From contig ML677365.1 in assembly GCA_007922305.1 (NCBI GenBank), positions 13,539,931 to 13,603,930 on the forward strand: DNA of 64,000 bases, given 5' to 3'. Shown here piece by piece: positions 1 to 13,182 of the stretch. The translations under genes and the position numbers were made by a program. The DNA comes from Dermatemys mawii. Its lineage: Eukaryota; Chordata; Testudines; Dermatemydidae. The notes under the pieces were generated by a model that worked only from the letters and a program-made list of their open reading frames with translations, was not told the DNA's origin and made no database searches. The stretch's first letter is position 1. Each line of letters opens with the position of its first letter.

Positions 1-559
1 TTGCAAGGTACCAGCTGCTTTTTAAAGTGCTACTTCATGGCCTCAAAAAGGAGGCATCTGTCAAACTGACTCCCCAATCTACACCCTCTATCAGATGTTA
101 ACTTCAGATTTATACTTTGGTTTTGTTTGATTTGTTTTTTAAAATGTACCTAAATGTTTTTATTATAGCTAATAAAGTGAAAAGCCACTGTACTAATTTG
201 CAGCTTATTACAACCAGGGTCTATTGAGATTTCCATATCAGGTAGTTCTGCCAAGACACTTCACTTCTGACTGGCAACATCTCTACAACTTCAACGTGGG
301 ACCTCCCTTAAACAAAACTTGTGAATTGTAGAGATATAAACTGGGTGTTAGATTATGTGGATTTTGCTCTGCATACTTTCTTATGTCAGAGGGATGGTTT
401 AAAGCTAGATTCAGATTGCTAAACTCATTATTCAGGGTCAATGTTTTGGGATTTTGGATATAGGAGTAAAAATTCTTTCATGCTCTGGACTATGGTGTGG
501 CGATTTTGTTGAACTGTAAAGCAGAACCAAAACATGGTGGTTGTCCTTCACTAGTCCTG

Positions 560-1075
560 TATATTCCTAAATGTCATGGCCAGGTCATGGGTGCCCAGAC
601 CTAGTGGTCAGAGCCAGAATCCACAGTCACAGGACACGAGTCAGCTGGGCAGGAATCCTGGAGGTCCAAAGGAGGTCAGAGACTGTAAATCAGAACCACG
701 AATTGGGAACCAGAGTCAGGCCAGGTCAGGATATCTGGCGGTCAGAGGCAGGAGCCAAATTGAAGGTTTGAAACCACAAGTCAGATGCCAGAAAATCAAG
801 TCAGGGAAGCAAGAGTGGGTAATAGGTAGCACAAGGCACACAGTCCAGAGCAGGATGGAAGCCAATGATTCAGCAATTTCCTGTTCCTATTGCTAGCTTA
901 AGTAGGGCCAGTGGACCAATCAGCCACTCTGGGTCTCTGCCAATCATATCTCAAGGGAGGAGCCTCACTCTGGGGCTCGGCTTTGTGGGTCTCAGGTGAG
1001 CTGTTGTCAGCAGGCTGCTAGGTAGAGAGTTGGAGCATGGCTGCTCCTAGGAAGGTGGGAAGGACTTGAGACCTA
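560..1075. repeat. ggtcaga-rich segment, probable interspersed repeat
   Basis: Short variants of ggtcaga, gagccagaat and aggtcagg recur many times between 580 and 800, followed by caatcagccactctgggtct and a GC-rich tail. It has the look of an LTR or satellite-derived repeat. I could not find its borders. Confidence 0.35.
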
Positions 1076-4050
1076 GGGGTCATGATAGTAAAATGATTTT
1101 TCTGCTATTTTTTGCATTAAAATTGTAACACAACCTCCTTCCCCAACAAAAAGCTGGCTTCCTTCCCTCTTTATGTTGGAGGGCTTTGGAGGACATGGAT
1201 GAATTAGACTGAAAACTGAGCTGTGTCTTGTCCAGTTGCAAACAGAGGAAGGAGGGGCTATTGCATGTTGGACTGTATAATTCTTGTAATGTTGCAGTTC
1301 TCAGCTTTAGATGAGCCAGCATGTCCACTCCTTGGCCCCGTCACACTGTTCAGCAGCACCAGAGGTTGGATTATGGCTGTAAATGAATAACTGAGGATTC
1401 CCCTCATGGTGGGAACTCCCTGCAAGCATTAACCCAGAGGAGGCAGCCCCTGTACCAGCCACCCCTCCACTCCTGATATAAGGAGCTTGGTGAACATTGT
1501 GGAACGGAGCTTTGCTACACTACTGATGTGAGGTTCCCAATGTACTTTATACCAGTGGTATCAGTTAGAGGAGCCCCTAGTCTTCATAGTTCCATGCCCC
1601 TGAGATTGGGGCTGGGCTGGTGCAGAACCAGAGCTGTAGCCAGTTCTTGAAAATTCCTCCTTCCCTTCCTTGTGCTGAGCAAAGCTCAGATACAGGGAAG
1701 AAACAAGCCTAGAATTTTGGGGTTTTGACATGAGTGGAACTACTTAGAACTTGGTCTTTGTGTTGGTGTGCTTTGTAGCTGGCAAAATCAAGATTTAAAG
1801 AGTCACTATTGTCAGAATGCGTTCAGATTTTAGTCCATCACATACATAGTTAATGTGCTAGGAGATTAAGCTACTGTACAATAAATTTGCTGACTTAATT
1901 TTGAGAAATATAAAAGCTCTAGTGAAGTGAGGTTTCATGGCACAATATATTCCTTTCTTAATTCATAATGCTTCAGATGAACAGCACATTAAGATCTCCC
2001 CCAGTAGCTGTTGAGCTGCTAAAATGTTCTCTTCTTCATGATATAGGCAAATGTAAGCAGATGTCGCAAGAGGAAGTAAATAGAGCAGCACTAAAACTTC
2101 ACTCCGCCTGCATCTGAACATCTGTTCAAACTTTTCAGAGCCCTAATGTGAAAGTAAATACAAAGTAGGGATGGGTGAAATGATTTGAGCAAAATAAAAG
2201 CCATCCCAAACGTTCGTACACCCATTGAACCAAAATGAAATATTGTTTCAGGTTCAGAAAAAGTCACCCCTACTCCTGCCCTTTCCATCCATTTGCCTTT
2301 CCTTTCCCCTTCCTCTAACACGCCCAACCACCAGCCACCATTGACCTCCCCTTTCTTGTGTGTTTGGATATCCAAAGAACACAACAAATCTTGCAAAGCC
2401 CCTAAACAATCCCTGATTACAGCACTCCCAGTAATGTATGTATTTCCCACTTCACTTCATTTGCTGCACATTAGAAGTGTATCTACGATATGTATATGCA
2501 TAACTAATGGGTCTAAATATTGTGCAAATCATTTCTTTCTCTCCCTCTTTGAATGTTGCTTGTTTTGGGGTAAAAAAGGAATAGCTATTGGAACTAACCA
2601 AGACTAACTGTGCCTATTGTCACACTGAGATACAATATACACTTTGCTTTTATATTGTATCCCACTTTCCTCCCTCCCGATTTGTCCCTTGTCTTTCTAA
2701 TGTGTAAGCTCACTGGGGCTGGGATTGCCCCTGAATGTTCATGGCACAGTGGGGATCCAATTCTGATTGGCCACATTAAGAATACTTCTGAAGCTATAGA
2801 GCAATCAACATGAGCAAATCTAAATCTTATCTGTTCTGGAGCTTGGGAGATCTGCTCTGCACTTAGGATACAATTGACAGGAAAGCTCCAGCATGCTGGA
2901 GTTTCAAATTGACACGCAGCAGCTTGGAGCTCAGCAGAGAGGCTGCCAGACCTGCTTGTCCTCCGCAGAGCCTCATAAGAAGAGGTGTAGGGGAATGGAA
3001 CCAGTGATACATGTCGTGGAAAAGGAGGTGGCTAGATGTATATATGGTGGTTGTGGAAAGGGGGTGGGGTTTGTAATTTTAGACTCCAACCCATCTAATA
3101 TATGGTCTATGGCTTAAAAAAAAATTCCCTCCTTCCTAGATTCTTGAGCCCCTGTGTTGCCCTTTCACAGAGACATCTGCAGGTCTTAATAGCTGGTTTA
3201 TTTTCACCTATGATTAGACTGTCTTGTATGGTAAATAGGCCTGGTTTTCCATTTGTAACTTTAAAGGCATTAAACTCTTTATCTGGCCAGGCTATTAGGG
3301 AAGTGCTGGTCAAAAAAAACCCCAAAAGCCCCCAATATGGCCTCCAGGTGAAGTTGGTCCTGGTGATTCTATCTGTTTTGGTCACATTTGGGTTGGTTGC
3401 GGGGTAAGCTGAACTTTCCCTTCCCTCCATCCAGCTTTACATTTTAAAAGGTAATATTTATATTGTAGAAGTTAGTAATGTGCCTTGGAGGTACTATTCT
3501 GACTCTGGTTCTGAACTATAATCACTATATATGAGAAGATTTGTTGGTTTGTGCTTTCTTTATACAAAATCAAATGTCCAGTGTACATATAACTGCATAT
3601 TTAAAAGTGCCTATTGGAGTCTTGTTGACATGACAAACTCCAAGAAGAACCTCCCCCACCACGACCAGCCCCACACCAAATAAAGCAAATAAAGCTCATG
3701 ATTTAATATCACCAGAATCCCAATGAATTACTCTTGTATATACTGTCTGAGCGTGAATAACTCATCACAATCCATGGGGAAATCAAAAGAAGCTTAAAAC
3801 TTTTTGTGATATAAAGACCCATTGGCAACAACTCTGTGCCAGCAGCTCTTGTCAGGCCTGCCATACTCACTACACCTAATGCACTGCTGTCATGATATAT
3901 ACTCAAAAGGTGGCATTGGAAAACTAATAACTCAGTGATCCTTAATATTCTTGCATAAGGTATGTAGAGGATGTGTACAAAGAGTTATAAATATGTGCTA
4001 GAATTATGTTCTTAAAATGTGTTTGGCAAGCACAGCATAAGCACAGTCTG
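1076..4050. other. No recognised gene
   Basis: Intronic-looking sequence with short open frames on both strands that show no family features. A C/T-rich stretch lies at 2270-2360. I see no repeat with clear borders. Confidence 0.6.
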
Positions 4051-4058
4051 CCTTAGAC

Positions 4059-4255
4059 CAGAGGTTCTCAAACTGGGGCACAGTCCTCAGGAAGGAGGGA
4101 GGGACCTTTAGGAGAAAAAAAAACTTGCTGTGCACATTTGGAGCTGGGTGGCTGGAGAGTGGTGGCAGCTGCTGGCCGGACACCCAGTGAGGTGAGGCGT
4201 AAACTACTACAGACACAAAGAAGGGGTCATGACCAAATACATTTGACACTCACTG
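4059..4255. mobile_element. Non-autonomous hAT-type element
   Basis: The ends are inverted: cagaggttctcaaactg on the left, and cagtgagtgtcaaatg as the reverse complement of the right end. They are flanked by an 8-bp duplication with one mismatch, ccttagac (4051-4058) and acttagac (4256-4263). Length is 197 bp with no coding capacity. Confidence 0.85.
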
Positions 4256-4554
4256 ACTTAGACAACGGAATGTGTATTTGCTTGTCTGACCAGCCTGGTC
4301 ATCAGGCAGAGACAATGAAGATACTTTTACATAAAAGGTCAACAAAGCCATCAAACTAGTAAGTGAGGAAGAGCACGTCTTAATTGTAAAGACAGGGAGT
4401 CTGAATCTCAAATGATAAGCAATTGTATCAACTGCTTGTATACAATATTACTGTATTAAAAAATAAGGTCTTCTATAAAAGCTGGTGACATACTGGTGAT
4501 TATCATCATTGTGAAATATCTACATTAATACTATATGTGGAATTATGGATATTA

Positions 4555-5190
4555 TGGTTTAAAGCTTATGCCCAAACCCAGGGAGAAACTAGTTTTCTCC
4601 CAGACAAGAGGGAAAGCAGCTATCTACCTGTCCCCAGTGTAAATTAAGCAGTGTGAAATCAAACAGTGGAAGTTCTATTTACATATGAATCAGCAGATAG
4701 ATAAGAAGCCCATAAAAAGGGAAGAACGGTAAGAAGCCTTCCTGCCTCCTGAAACAGAAAAAGTGAACTTTGGAGTGATAAGGGGAGGACAAAAAGACAT
4801 TTAAGTTACCCACCACTGTACGCAGCCAGAGCTCTAAAAAATGGGTCCTTCAGCAAAGAAAGTTGAAATCTCTGGGATCTGAATTTAGCTGAGAAACCTG
4901 CTTAAGCAAAGAGTATAAGTTGCTGAAATCAAGTTTATTTTAGAAGCATATTTTTACTTCTGTTTGCTTTGTAACCTTCCTATCTTTATTCCTCATACTT
5001 GGTATCACTTAAACCTATGACTTTTTGTTTAATAAACTTGTTTTACTTTTCGTATAAACCAATTCAGTGCTGTGATTAAAATAGCAATGTTTGTCAAGCC
5101 CCAGTTAAATTAATGAGCGTCCTCTTTAAAGGAACAACAAACCTAATTACTTCTGTGACTGTCCCAGGAAAGGTCTGGATGCTGCAGGAA
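4555..5190 (+). mobile_element. LTR-like segment with poly(A) signal
   Basis: The sequence aagcccataaaaagggaaga resembles a TATA box region. Downstream, tttgtttaataaacttgttt gives a poly(A) signal followed by a T-rich stretch, as in reptile endogenous retroviral LTRs. Borders and target duplication were not found, and no gag, pol or env-like frame is nearby. Confidence 0.4.
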
Positions 5191-7195
5191 GACATCTCTG
5201 GGGAATTTGGAAGTTGAGGTTCACTATTCTGTACGGCAAGGTTCAGACTGGCAGAGTCCTGAAGAATTTGCTGGCAAGGCAGATGAGCTGGTGTGTCGTC
5301 ACACAGCTCACCAGTAGAAAAACTCTGACTTGCTGAGGGGATAATATAATAACTCTCAATTTCGGGAACCTCAGCAGATTGTCATACTGGCAGATGATTC
5401 TGGGGAAATTTGGGACTTGGAGGGCTCTGGTCTCACTTTGCAAAAAGTAACTCTGTGGTGGAAGCCAAGGTGTGACCTGGGTGCTGGCTGTTGACGTCAG
5501 GGCTGTGAGCCACGGAAGCATATCATTTAAGGCATGCAATGTTGTAGGGCAGACAGGGACACAGCCTCTGCTGATCTGGGTTGAACCCCAAAACGTCACA
5601 CTCTTACTGACTGTTGTTCCTGCTTCTCTAGCAAGTTGTCTGACCTGTTTGCTTGCGTGTAAGATGGAGACAAGCCACCAACCTGTTCAGATGTAGGCAG
5701 GGGTTTGACTGGGTGGCATATATGAACCTCAGACCATGTTCTCAAAATGTTCAGGAGTATAGGCTAAGGTTTATATTTTTAGAAACAAACCCCCAGCTCC
5801 CTTTACCTGTTTATTCCTAGACCTTCTTTACCAGACATACCTTTTCAAATCCCAAATGGTAGAAAGTATAATATTGGGTTCGATATTAGCTGGACTCTTT
5901 GGAAGCATACTTTTAACCTTCTCTCTCAGTGAAATTATGGGTATTATAATTTTCCAGTTAATATTGGAGAGCAGTTTCTGAATGGACTATGGTATAAGCC
6001 AGGTCTGGTACAATACCTGAGCAGGCTGAGGTTCATTGCTAGCCTACGTGGTTACTCTCAGTGCAGTCCATTTCAACAATCTTTTGTCTGTAAGTATTTT
6101 TCACTTACAAATAGTCCTGATGCCAATTGTCTTACGAGGACCAGGTTAGTATAGTCACCTACTACCAGTGTCTGAGGTCATCTTGCCATCCTGCTACAAC
6201 TTTTATTCTAACTGATAACGTTGATTTTACTAATGACCCTTTCCCTCTTCAGTTGTTCATGATCGGCATGCTGCATGCATGGCAATTTACACTTCGGATT
6301 AGAATATCTCGTGTAATCTTGGGTGGCGTAGCACAAGCCAATGGGGACAGCGCAGATGTCTTGGAAGTGAAGGGTATAGTGTGGGGTGGGGGACACTTTC
6401 CACTATTTATTACATTCTTAAAGAAGCCTGAAAGTTTCCCAGCAATTTTCTCAATGGTGCCCTGAAAAGTCAGGATTTCCATTAGTACTCCCTCGGTTGG
6501 AGTAAGGAATTCTGGATATAGACTATGCCGATATGTCTGGCAATGCAATTTTATGCCTGTTGCACTAGATCCTCAGTTGGCATACACTGTACAACTCCAT
6601 TGACTTAAAGGAAGCTACGCCACTGTACATCAGATTACAATTTTCAAAGTCAGCCTTTACAAACAGTTTCCACGATATTATATCAGACAGAGTACATTAA
6701 TGAGAGCAGCTTTTGAGAGAGACTGCTGTGTGGAAAATGTTGCCTTCTCCCAATAACCATGCATCATATGTTTTAAGAGATTATAATAGAAGGACAAGAG
6801 CATGCATTAAATCTTTGATATTTTCCAGCTTTGGTAAAGAGAGAAAATTTTTACCTTGAATTATAACTGCAGATTTTTCCTTTTTGCTAGGCTGGTATGT
6901 CTGTTACCATGACGACAGCCTTCAGAATATTCCAGTTATTTTACATTCATTAATAGGAGTAAGAGAGCAGATGTATAATTATGCTAGTATTATTCAAACT
7001 GCCAAATTGCAGTTGACACTTCTAAAACCTTTTCAGTTAAAAAAAAATATTTTTACTGTTTATCATTTTCCTAGCAACAGATATGGGAAGATAATTCTTT
7101 TAGGACAAACTTACAGAGGAATTCATACACAGTGAAATGGGGGTGAGGAACCGAAAGAAAAATCATGTAGCTTTTGAGAGAAGTAGTCAAAAGAG
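5191..7195. other. No recognised gene
   Basis: Mixed-composition DNA. The part up to about 5.7 kb may be a continuation of the LTR-like repeat at 4.6-5.2 kb. Two segments around 5.2 and 5.4 kb resemble each other (ctctggggaatttggaagt and tctggggaaatttgggact). Nothing else is recognisable. Confidence 0.5.
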
Positions 7196-7420
7196 AACCA
7201 GTAGCATGGCCTAATAAATAGAATACTGGGACTGGCAGTCAGAGGGGTAAGTTCTAGCTCTAGTCTCAGTTTCTGACCTACTGTGTGACTTTGAGCAAGT
7301 CATTAGACCTCTTTGTGCCAATTTTCCTTACCAGAGGGAAGCTCTTTACAGCAGGGACTGTCTCTTGCTACGTGTTTCTTTACTGCCTGGAACAGGGAGG
7401 TCCCAGTCTTGGGTAGGACC
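7196..7420 (+). mobile_element. MIR-like SINE
   Basis: A tRNA-derived head (gcatggcctaataaatagaa) and core (actgtgtgactttgagcaag) are followed by a tail with aagctctttacagcagggac and gcctggaacagggaggtccc. Confidence 0.7.
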
Positions 7421-7424
7421 TGTA

Positions 7425-7930
7425 GGGTATGTCTACCTTGCAGCGGGGAGTGATGCTCTGGATAGAAAGACTCATGTTAGTGGGGCTCAAGCTAGTGCAC
7501 CAAAAATAACAGTGTGGACACAGTGTCTTCGGCTCTCAAGCCAAGGGGGTCGGGTGTAGGGTTGCCAACAGTCCCTTATTACAAGGAACGTCTCTTAATT
7601 TTTCATCTCTGTACAGTAAGATTGGGAGTTGCTGAGTGCTGCAAAAAGTAACAAGGAATAGCCCTGGTGAATGTAGGTGAGTACTGCTTCTTCTTAGTAT
7701 TAATAATGATGATGATTGATAGTAATATAAGGAGGAGGGATGGGGCAAGATGCTAAGCAAACAGTCTCTTATTTTTGAAATATAGTGTTAACAGCCCTAG
7801 TCGGGTGGGCTTGAGAGCCCAAGCTGCAACCTTCACATTGCTATTTTGATGCGAGTGTCACTCAAACTAGCATGCTAATCTGTCTTCCTGGCCTGGGAGT
7901 TTGCTCCCAACTGCAATGTAGACATGCTCC
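7425..7930. mobile_element. Hairpin MITE interrupted by a hAT element
   Basis: The left end gggtatgtctaccttgcag is matched by the reverse-complemented right end ggagcatgtctacattgcag, with TA on both outer flanks. Removing the 243-bp insertion and its duplication leaves about 255 bp. Arms such as gtggggctcaagctag and gcttgagagcccaagct recur inside. Confidence 0.65.
7557..7799. mobile_element. hAT-type element nested in a MITE
   Basis: The ends tagggttgccaac and tagggctgttaac (reverse complement of the right end) are flanked by a perfect 8-bp duplication, gtcgggtg, at 7549-7556 and 7800-7807. No coding capacity. Confidence 0.88.
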
Positions 7931-9694
7931 TAGATGCTACTGCAATTTTATATCTATATCACTATGTATATTTTAAAAAAGAGGGGAAGAACAGTTTTAC
8001 TAGTATCTTTTTTTCCTATTAAGCAAATTTATGGATGTAATTCCAGTGTTGAAACAAAAAAGAAAATATTGTTTAATAAACTATTGGAAGTCTTAATTTC
8101 TGTAAAACTGAGGACCTTGCATGCAGTGTCTTCTCCCCGGGGTGTGATATTTTTGATGTATTAACAGAAGTAGTAATCAAGGAAATTACTTCATCACTAC
8201 GACTATTATAACACACTCTGCTTACTTACCTTTCCCTTGGCCTGATGCTATTTATTTACATAATGTTACTACATCAGTGTATTACACAGCCTACATCATG
8301 ACTGCTTCAAAGCCTTCTTAATAGAGAAAACTGCATTTAGACTGTTACCACCCTCTTTTTTTCTTTTTCATGTGCCGAGAACTAAATTCTTCTTTGGGGC
8401 TGATGTTTGGCCCGAGCCCAAAAGCAAATGGTTCTGGAAAGATTAAGAAAAAATTCAGCCATTTCTGAGTAGAGAGAAATTCTCAGTTGGAAAAAGAAGA
8501 GTCAGGTTTTCCTCTAATGTAAAGCAGCCTAGCTCCATTGACTTCAGCAGAGTTGGACTTCAGAGTTGCTAGGAGAATTTATAGTCTCTGAGGATCCAGC
8601 ACTCAATTTTTTCCTTTACAGATTACTGAAAAAATGGCTGAACAAAGAACACCGCACTTGGCATTTTGTTAGTTCTCCATAAGGAGAAAACTTGTTGCAA
8701 ACTTCAGGTGAGGGGAAAAGAATTGAAAATAAAGTTTAAATGGATTTGAAGAAAATCACTTCTGAGTATGGTCGGTGGCATCGGCTAAGATTTTAGCAGG
8801 GCAAATTGCAACTCTGCTCCTTTGCAACAGCCGTAGGAAACAGGAGAACTGCATATTCTATAAGTCTGGTCTGACTGGCACTGGGGTTACTATTGAGACA
8901 GTTTGCATGAGAACACTGGTAAATCACCCATTATCACACCTGAAGTTGGGTTATCCCTTCTTTTAGTTCCTAGCGTAAATTTGAAGGTTATAGCAGAGGT
9001 TTTCTTGTTGCAGGTGCTTTCTTGGGAACACCCTTCCCTCAATAGTTTATCAGACCTGAGCTTGGCAAGCTTCAGTGCACAACATAAGGTACATTAATTT
9101 TATGTAGCATGTAAGTGCTTTTTATTTGTTTGGTTGCATTTGTTTTGTTTGAGTAAATGTCTTGCTTTGGACGGACATGTGAACTATGAAAGCAATAACC
9201 TGTGGAGGCAGTTTGAGTGCTACTGTTTGAGCCGCTTATTTAAATGATGTGTGTTTATAATACTCTTGTACTTAATCTGCCTGGTTTTCCGGGACATAAC
9301 TGCCTAATTGAAACACTCCCAACACAAGGTACACTTATGCAAGAGAACTGGTAGACTTGCAGTGTTGCATTATTCCCTATCTTTGTTGCGTACTGAGTGT
9401 TTCATTAAATATTTAAAGTAATAAGAATTTATTTAAAAATCATTCAGCTGTCAGGCACTGGCCTGCTGGTTAGTACACCAAGTGTTCTTTATACCATTGA
9501 CCTGACTTAGTACTGGGCTTATGTCTTGGGTTTCCCAGACCAAAATTGCAGACAAGTCACAGAAAGGAATTGCTTCCTTTCCTGTGACAAGGTGGGGTCT
9601 GGCAGCTGTTTGCCCTTTGCAGACAATGGATCTGTGCTAGTTAGTCACAGGGGGAGCTCACAGAGCTAGCTGCCCGTAGCCCCATATAGACACC
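7931..9694. other. No recognised gene
   Basis: AT-rich intron sequence without a bordered repeat or coding signature. Confidence 0.6.
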
Positions 9695-9905
9695 CTGAGA
9701 AAGGATGGGCCTTCAGGAGACCTGGGTTCAATTCCCTGTTCTGACACCAATTTCTAGTGTGACCTTGGTTAAGTAACTTAGTCTCCTATGCCTCAGTTCC
9801 CCAGATAATACTTCCCTGCCATACTAAGGTGTTGTGAGGATAAATACACTGAAGATAGTGATCTGCTCAGGTACTGCTCAGTGAGGTGGGGCCCATATAA
9901 GTACC
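9695..9905 (+). mobile_element. MIR-like SINE
   Basis: Contains the B-box-like gacctgggttcaattccc, the core gtgaccttggttaagtaac and the tail ggtgttgtgaggataaatac. Confidence 0.72.
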
Positions 9906-10261
9906 TTGGGTAGGTATGATGAGGCTTAAAGGTTTGTCTGGGAAGGGAGTGAAATGAAAGGGAGAGGAAAGACAAATAGATTGTGTATAACATTGGATAG
10001 TTTGGGGGCAGCCTTGATTTATTTTCACATTGTGCTTTCTTTTGCTGACTTTCTGGATCCTGTGAATGTAGAACCTTTTTTTTCTGAAGGTGGGCAACAT
10101 TGGTGTACTGGCTTCTACTGAATGTGGTGGATGTGCAGATATATAGGCAGCACTGTCTGCATTTGAGCTTTGGGTTAGAAACTACGGCCAGTTTTACACC
10201 TATATAACTCCACTGACTTCAATGGAGTTACTCAAACTGACAGTGCTGTATGTCAGATCAG

Positions 10262-10445
10262 AATCCCATCTCAGCCACTGATTTACTGTGTAGTTGTGGT
10301 TTAGCCACTTCAACAGAGAAGTTTATTACCCTGTCTGTAAAACAGAGATGAGAATACTTTCTTATGCCACAATGATAGGTGAGGAATGGAGCTATATGTG
10401 CTGCACTTTGAAAACACATTGCAGTATTAGTGCTATTATTAGACT
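10262..10445 (+). mobile_element. Diverged MIR-like SINE
   Basis: Contains atctcagccactgatttac, ccctgtctgtaaaacagag and a tail ending gcactttgaaaacacattgc and attagtgctattatta. Confidence 0.55.
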
Positions 10446-12413
10446 GGTCTTGAAAATTTTATCCTGCTAACCTGAGGACTAAGCCTACTCATGAACCAGT
10501 ATGAAAATAACTGTGCTGCAATGTTCCCTGCAGTGCAGTGAAATAAGCCAGTCACGTGCTATATTTAATTGTCACATTGTCAATCAGCTTTCTATGTAAC
10601 TTTTTAGTAACTGTCTGTGTCCTTTCTCTTTCTGACCCAGAGCCACCTAGCTACTGAGAAAGTGATGATGGGTTCCCTGCTAATTTCCTTTTCCCTTCTG
10701 TTTTTGTTGTTGCCTTGTCTAGTCCTTTGGTGTTAAAATGCTGTATAATTTATGATAGTGGCTAGATGGTGTTTGATAGAGCAGGTTATGGTGATGTGAT
10801 TAAGATTAATGTATACATTTTAAAGAATAGGGTAAATGAGAGTGTCTTCACGCCCCAAAAGGAATCACAAAAGGTTCTTAATTGGCTAAGGATTCCAGAG
10901 TAAAGAGATTCTATTAACAAGTGTTACTGAAAGGTTTGGTAAAAAATAATTTATTTTGCCTTTTTTTAAAGATTATGTAACTTCTGCACTACCCCTATAC
11001 AATTATTACACCGAAGCATGAATAGAGAAAGTGCACACATAGCAAGAGAAGCAAAATAAGATATCTATCTTGTATAATGAATGGGCACTCAAAAGGACTC
11101 TACAATACTAGTATATTAAAGCATTCAGTGAAATAGTAGAATAGCCAACAAAAATAAAAATAAATCAGGTCATTGATGCAGGTATAAGCTACAAAAATCA
11201 GATGGTAGTGACCCAGATATCAAGATAGACAAAACCCATAAATGATCAAATGTAGCAGATGGTTGTTTTGACAGTTACTCATAGACATAATTCATGATGA
11301 TAGAAAGGGGGAACCAAGTGGAGAAATAATCTGGGAACTCCTTAGGACAAAACAAAGAAAAGCGTCCCATTGCAGATAACTGGCATTCTTCATCTAATGG
11401 GAGTTTTCATATTATAAACCATAGCCCTGTGTATTGTGCAGGAAGCCGGACCTGAATTCTGCAAGATGGTCCCTTGTTTCAGCTGTGCTCTGCTGCTGGA
11501 TCTCTGCAGCAAACTGAAAATCCTGCAGCAGCTTCATGTGCAGTCAAAACGGAGGGTTTTACTGAATTTGATATGAACATTACTAATTAATACTTATTTT
11601 TGAGGACCCATAAGTGGTTAGGCACTTAATGGAAATAAGGTGGGACATGGACCTTACACCAGAGCCTTTACAATCTAACATCAAACTGAACCAGACAAAG
11701 GAGGGACATCTAACCAAACAAAGGGAGGGGAGGGAGGAAAGAGTAGAAAGACAAAGTTACATTAGTAAAATTGCATCATTTTTTTTTTCCAGTAAGTGGT
11801 TCACAAATCTTGAAGCTTCTGTTTGATTAGGGCTGTTCCTTTAACTCCCTGCTCAAACACCACAATTGGTTTATTTATTTTTATATTAAACACAGTGAGG
11901 CAAATTCTGTTCCGCGAGTCCACCGAAAATCCGGAGTAACTCCATTGTTATAGTTTGCTATTTTGCATTTCTGGTGCCGCCAATAAAACAATAGGCATTT
12001 TACAACCATACGGGAAGGCTCAGCTCCTGCCCCAAACAGCTCACATTGCCCCTATATTCTCAGTGTTCAAGGCGTTACATATTTTTGTAGTGGTCACATT
12101 TTGGAGATTGTTGAGGAGGGAGGTTTTGACAGCTGGATCGAGGACACCTGGGACAAGGCATAGGAGCTGATTCGGGTTTTGGACCTCCCAAGGTGGAAGT
12201 GATTTTGTTTTTTGGCACTAGGAAGAAAATGCATCTCCTCTTGCTCCCCCCGTTTTTGGGCCGGGGAGAAGATGATGGTGGTTGTGGAGAGCTGGAACTT
12301 CCTTTTCCCTGTCTCAGCAATCCTTGCTCTAACCGGCGGCCTGCCACATCCCCACTGTCTGATACTGCAGCCAACAAGATGGATGAGCAGATTAGGTGAA
12401 TGTTTCTGCTGAA
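10446..12413. other. No recognised gene
   Basis: AT-rich. A SINE-tail-like segment (agagcctttacaatctaac) lies near 11.6-11.7 kb and a T run at 11.78 kb. Nothing codes recognisably. Confidence 0.55.
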
Positions 12414-12536
12414 ATATGCAGTGGTGGTTTAGCCATGTTGGTCCCAGGATATTAGAGACACAAGGTGAGAGAGGTAATATCTTTTACTGGACTAACTTCT
12501 GTTGGTGAAAGAGACACAGAGCTCTTCTTCAAGTCT
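12414..12536 (-). mobile_element. Dispersed repeat, same family as 27010-27115
   Basis: On the minus strand it reads acttgaagaagagctctgtg, then aacagaagttagtccagtaa, then ctctaatatcctgggacc. The GAAA after the stem is lost in this copy. Confidence 0.65.
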
Positions 12537-13182
12537 GGGCAATTTTCAGGTTTGCCGAAATAATCGGGAGTGAAGTAGTTACTTCTTCAGTAACTGTCAT
12601 CAGTGGACTTCACAGATAACACCCCACTGAGATCAGGCAAGTCACACATATGGAAACACTGCACTGGTTTGCATTCAGTTCCTCTCTGAAAGGTTTGCCT
12701 TCACAAACATGAAGGCTAGGTTTTTTTTTAAGTAATTAAAGCTTTGTTCTAACACACAACTCCCTTGTAAAGGCTGGATTCTGTGCATATTCGATGACAA
12801 GAGCGTTGTGCTCAGTATATATCGACTTGCAGATTAAAGCAGTTTGCAAACTCTTACATAGTGCATATATTACTGAAATGCAACCACCTCTGAATGGGAA
12901 GAGCAATAGCCAGGCACACAACAAGCATTACAATAATAGAGGGAAGAGGAATGGCTCGCTAGGCTTTGTTTCATTTCATCATGTATGGGTTTAGTCTGGC
13001 TTAATCTTCAGGTCTCTGTGGATGATAACATAATCAATGACCTGAGATATTTTTTTCTTCTTATTTTGGTTGATAACAGTATCTAGCTCTTGGCATTGTA
13101 ATACATTGGTCCTGCAAAGGCTTCTTTTATGTGTATCCTTTACATAATGTAGGTGAAACCTCCTCTCAGTGTGACACTAGCT

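Noticed and set aside
2091..2450. 119-residue minus-strand frame in the 5' intron
   Set aside because: Chance frame opposite a C/T-rich stretch. No conserved motif, and a competing frame exists on the other strand.
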